Of a stretch of 7,919 bases of DNA, positions 5,794 to 7,919 are shown piece after piece. A program made the translations under genes and the position numbers. The notes under the pieces were generated by a model. That model ran no database searches, was not told the origin of the DNA, and saw only the letters and a list, made by a program, of their open reading frames with translations. Source of the stretch: Ignavibacteriales bacterium (lineage in GTDB: Bacteria; Bacteroidota; Ignavibacteria; T3Sed10-11); NCBI GenBank assembly GCA_003560935.1, contig PWJF01000006.1, forward strand, positions 1 to 7,919, read 5' to 3'. The first letter of the stretch is position 1, and each line of letters begins with the position of its first letter.

Positions 5794-7919
5794 ATGCCAT
5801 CGAGTCCACATCACCAATCCTGGAACATCTGGGTAGATACAGGCGGCACGTTTACCGACATCCTCGCACGCGATCCCGCAGGCAAGCTTCATCGATCTAA
5901 AGTTCTCAGCAGCAGTGCATTGCGGGGTACGGTGCGAAATGTCATCGACGCTCAAACTATGTATGTCGATCAGTCGTGGCAGGCACCGGACGGGTTTATA
6001 AAAGGATTCAGCTTTCATCTCATTGGTCGATCGCATCGGGATGTTTATATCGATTCGTTTGATACCACATCGTCGATTATCACTCTCAATAAACCGCTTA
6101 AAATTGCTGTTCAACCGGGTACTCCTTTTGAAGTAGGATCCGGAGAGGAGGCGCCCGTACTCGGCACCCGGCTGGTGACCGGCGCTTCACCGGATACCGG
6201 TTTGCCGCCGCTCACAATGCGTCTCGGCACAACGCGCGGCACAAATGCTTTGCTCGAACAACGGGGTGCGCGTGTTGCATTTTTTATTACCAAAGGTTTC
6301 GGTGATGTTTTGTTAATCGGTACACAACAGCGGCCCGACCTGTTTGCATTGAACGTTATAAAACCACTTTCCCTGTATGAAACGGTAATTGAGGTAGATG
6401 AACGCATCGATGCGAATGGGTATATTTTACATGCGTTGAAGACCGATGAGCTAAAGGAAAGTATCAAACGAACTCGCGATGCCGGTATAACATCTGCGGC
6501 AGTGGCGTTTCTTCATAGTTATCGCAATCCTGAACACGAACGCTTGTGCGCTTCAATATTGAAAGATAACGGTTTTGACCACGTTTCCTGTTCATCCGAT
6601 CTTGCACCGTTCATTAAACTCCTTCCCCGGGCATCGACATCGGTTGTCAATGCCTATCTGGCGCCGATCGTCGAGACGTATTTCGATGTTATCGGAAAAA
6701 CGGTAAAAAACGGAAAATTATATGTAATGACAAGTGCGGGTGGATTGGTGCATTCATCGTCATATCGCAGTAAGGATAGCTTGTTGAGCGGACCGGCCGG
6801 CGGTGTCGTCGGAGCTGCACACATCGGAAGAAAATCGGGTTATTCGAAAATTATATCGTTCGATATGGGGGGTACAAGTACGGATGTTGCGCGGTATGAC
6901 GGCGATTTTGAATATGTATTCGAACACCATGTCGGCGACGCACATCTTGTCGCACCGGCGCTGGCAATTGAAACGGTAGCCGCCGGCGGCGGTTCGATAT
7001 GTATGTATGATGGATTCCGTCTTACAGTCGGACCCGAAAGTGCCGGAGCTATACCCGGACCTGCATGCTACGGCGCCGGAGGTCCGCTTACCATTACCGA
7101 TGTGAATTTACTGCTCGGACGCCTCCACCTTGAAAATTTCAGCATTCCGATTTCGATAAATAAATCTCAAAGCCGTCTGCGCGAACTCTGTGTTGAGATG
7201 AACATTGATCCGGATACTACTGCCGGTACTACAGGGATTCTTGAGGGATTAACCGAAATAGCGAACGAACGTATGGCGGATGCAATCCAAAAAGTTTCGT
7301 TGAAACGGGGATACGATCCATCCGGCTATGCACTTGTTGCATTCGGCGGTGCCGGTGGGCAGCACGCGTGTGCCATTGCCGGTAAGATTGGCATCGAAAC
7401 GATACTGCTTCCTGCCGATGCGGGATTGCTCAGCTCATATGGACTCGGTAAGGCCGTGATCGAACGATTCGCCGAACGACAGTATTTAAAACCGCTTGCT
7501 ATGCTGAACAAACACCTGGCGAATGAGTGGAAAGAACTTGAGAGCGAAGCGACCGAAAAAGTTCGCTTAGAAGGGGTGAATCCCGGTACGATTGAAATAC
7601 GGCGGCGCATTCTGAATCTCAGGTTTGCTGGACAGGAATCCGTTCTTTCCATCGAATGTAATCGTGACACGGATGTCTTCGCTGCATTTGAAACGTATTA
7701 CAGAAACCTGTACGGATTCTGGATTGACGATAAAGAGATAGAGGTCGAATCGGCGCGTGTGATTGCTTCCACAAAACCGGAGGATGAATTCATTGAACGG
7801 AAAGTACCTGCTTCGTATAAACCGGAATCCGAACGAAATCATAAGGCGTGTTTTAACGGTGAATGGGATGATGTCCCGGTGTTTCGACGAACGATGCTCA
7901 GACCCGGAGCACTAATTGA
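5794..7919 (+). CDS. HyuA-type hydantoinase/5-oxoprolinase, runs off the right edge
   Basis: The frame is open from ATG 5794 to the window end (708 codons plus two bases). It is the first in-frame ATG after the TGA shared with the kinase stop at 5767, 24 bases downstream; the ribosome site is weak. The family opens cyclic amides, as in ATP-dependent conversion of 5-oxoproline to glutamate or hydrolysis of N-methylhydantoin. Motifs in order: nucleotide-binding VDTGGTFTD (14-22), LGTTRGTNALLEQRGAR (144-160), VDERIDANG (201-209), SGPAGG (332-337), FDMGGTSTDVA (356-366), VAAGGGS (395-401), IPGPACYG (420-427) and FGGAGGQHA (517-525). The end, VFRRTMLRPGALI, matches the usual tail just before the GPAI-type closing motif of a HyuA part. 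About 70 extra residues sit at roughly 45-130. A HyuB part probably follows outside the window, fused or separate. Whether the substrate is 5-oxoproline or a hydantoin is open. Confidence 0.92.
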   Translation, partial: MPSSPHHQSWNIWVDTGGTFTDILARDPAGKLHRSKVLSSSALRGTVRNVIDAQTMYVDQSWQAPDGFIKGFSFHLIGRSHRDVYIDSFDTTSSIITLNKPLKIAVQPGTPFEVGSGEEAPVLGTRLVTGASPDTGLPPLTMRLGTTRGTNALLEQRGARVAFFITKGFGDVLLIGTQQRPDLFALNVIKPLSLYETVIEVDERIDANGYILHALKTDELKESIKRTRDAGITSAAVAFLHSYRNPEHERLCASILKDNGFDHVSCSSDLAPFIKLLPRASTSVVNAYLAPIVETYFDVIGKTVKNGKLYVMTSAGGLVHSSSYRSKDSLLSGPAGGVVGAAHIGRKSGYSKIISFDMGGTSTDVARYDGDFEYVFEHHVGDAHLVAPALAIETVAAGGGSICMYDGFRLTVGPESAGAIPGPACYGAGGPLTITDVNLLLGRLHLENFSIPISINKSQSRLRELCVEMNIDPDTTAGTTGILEGLTEIANERMADAIQKVSLKRGYDPSGYALVAFGGAGGQHACAIAGKIGIETILLPADAGLLSSYGLGKAVIERFAERQYLKPLAMLNKHLANEWKELESEATEKVRLEGVNPGTIEIRRRILNLRFAGQESVLSIECNRDTDVFAAFETYYRNLYGFWIDDKEIEVESARVIASTKPEDEFIERKVPASYKPESERNHKACFNGEWDDVPVFRRTMLRPGALI

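Noticed and set aside
6251..6285. Weak inverted repeat followed by six Ts in the oxoprolinase gene
   Set aside because: The stem has several mismatches, and the region encodes the conserved NALLEQRGAR and AFFITKGF segments. It is explained by coding.
5596..6467. Two long minus-strand open frames opposite the oxoprolinase start
   Set aside because: They show no recognisable protein features and lie opposite a clear plus-strand HyuA-type coding region; they are shadows of it.
7056..7086. Seven-base inverted repeat CGGACCT/AGGTCCG with a 17-base loop
   Set aside because: It lies in the Gly/Pro-rich conserved motif of the oxoprolinase, the loop is long and no T-tract follows; probably chance.

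Overview
The window is a tightly packed, single-strand (+) stretch of bacterial chromosome. It has seven genes, all read left to right, with gaps of at most 30 bases and several overlaps. Base composition is roughly balanced and looks similar across the genes, with no sign of recent transfer, no mobile element, no RNA gene and no CRISPR. The phylum cannot be fixed from the sequence. The style of the sugar kinase and the oxoprolinase loosely recalls Bacteroidota/Chlorobiota-type or spirochaete-type bacteria, but this is only an impression.

Positions 1-4767 hold a five-gene ABC importer of the peptide/nickel family. In order these are the C-terminal part of a family-5 substrate-binding protein (start lies off the left edge), a DppB-like permease, a DppC-like permease split by a one-base frameshift, a DppD/OppD-like ATPase with a C-terminal four-cysteine domain, and a DppF/OppF-like ATPase without that domain. 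The stop of the binding protein abuts the start of the first permease, and the two ATPase genes are joined by 4-base and 17-base overlaps. This fits one co-transcribed, translationally coupled unit. A strong terminator-like hairpin followed by a T-rich tract lies inside the first permease gene at 1091-1121. It could lower expression of the membrane and ATPase parts relative to the binding protein.

Positions 4798-5769 encode a complete PfkB-family (fructokinase-like) sugar kinase. Positions 5794-7919 encode a HyuA-type hydantoinase/5-oxoprolinase that runs off the right edge. Both are probably part of the same transcription unit, since no convincing promoter or terminator separates them from the transporter. 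A reasonable but unproven reading is peptide uptake coupled to salvage of pyroglutamate or a related cyclic amide, with the kinase serving a sugar substrate whose link to the pathway is unclear.

This is mainly a housekeeping-type nutrient uptake locus, not an obviously new system. The points most worth checking are the intragenic terminator-like hairpin, the frameshift in the second permease, an extra segment of about 70 residues near the N-terminus of the oxoprolinase, a shortened coupling loop in the first permease, and an insertion in the first ATPase.
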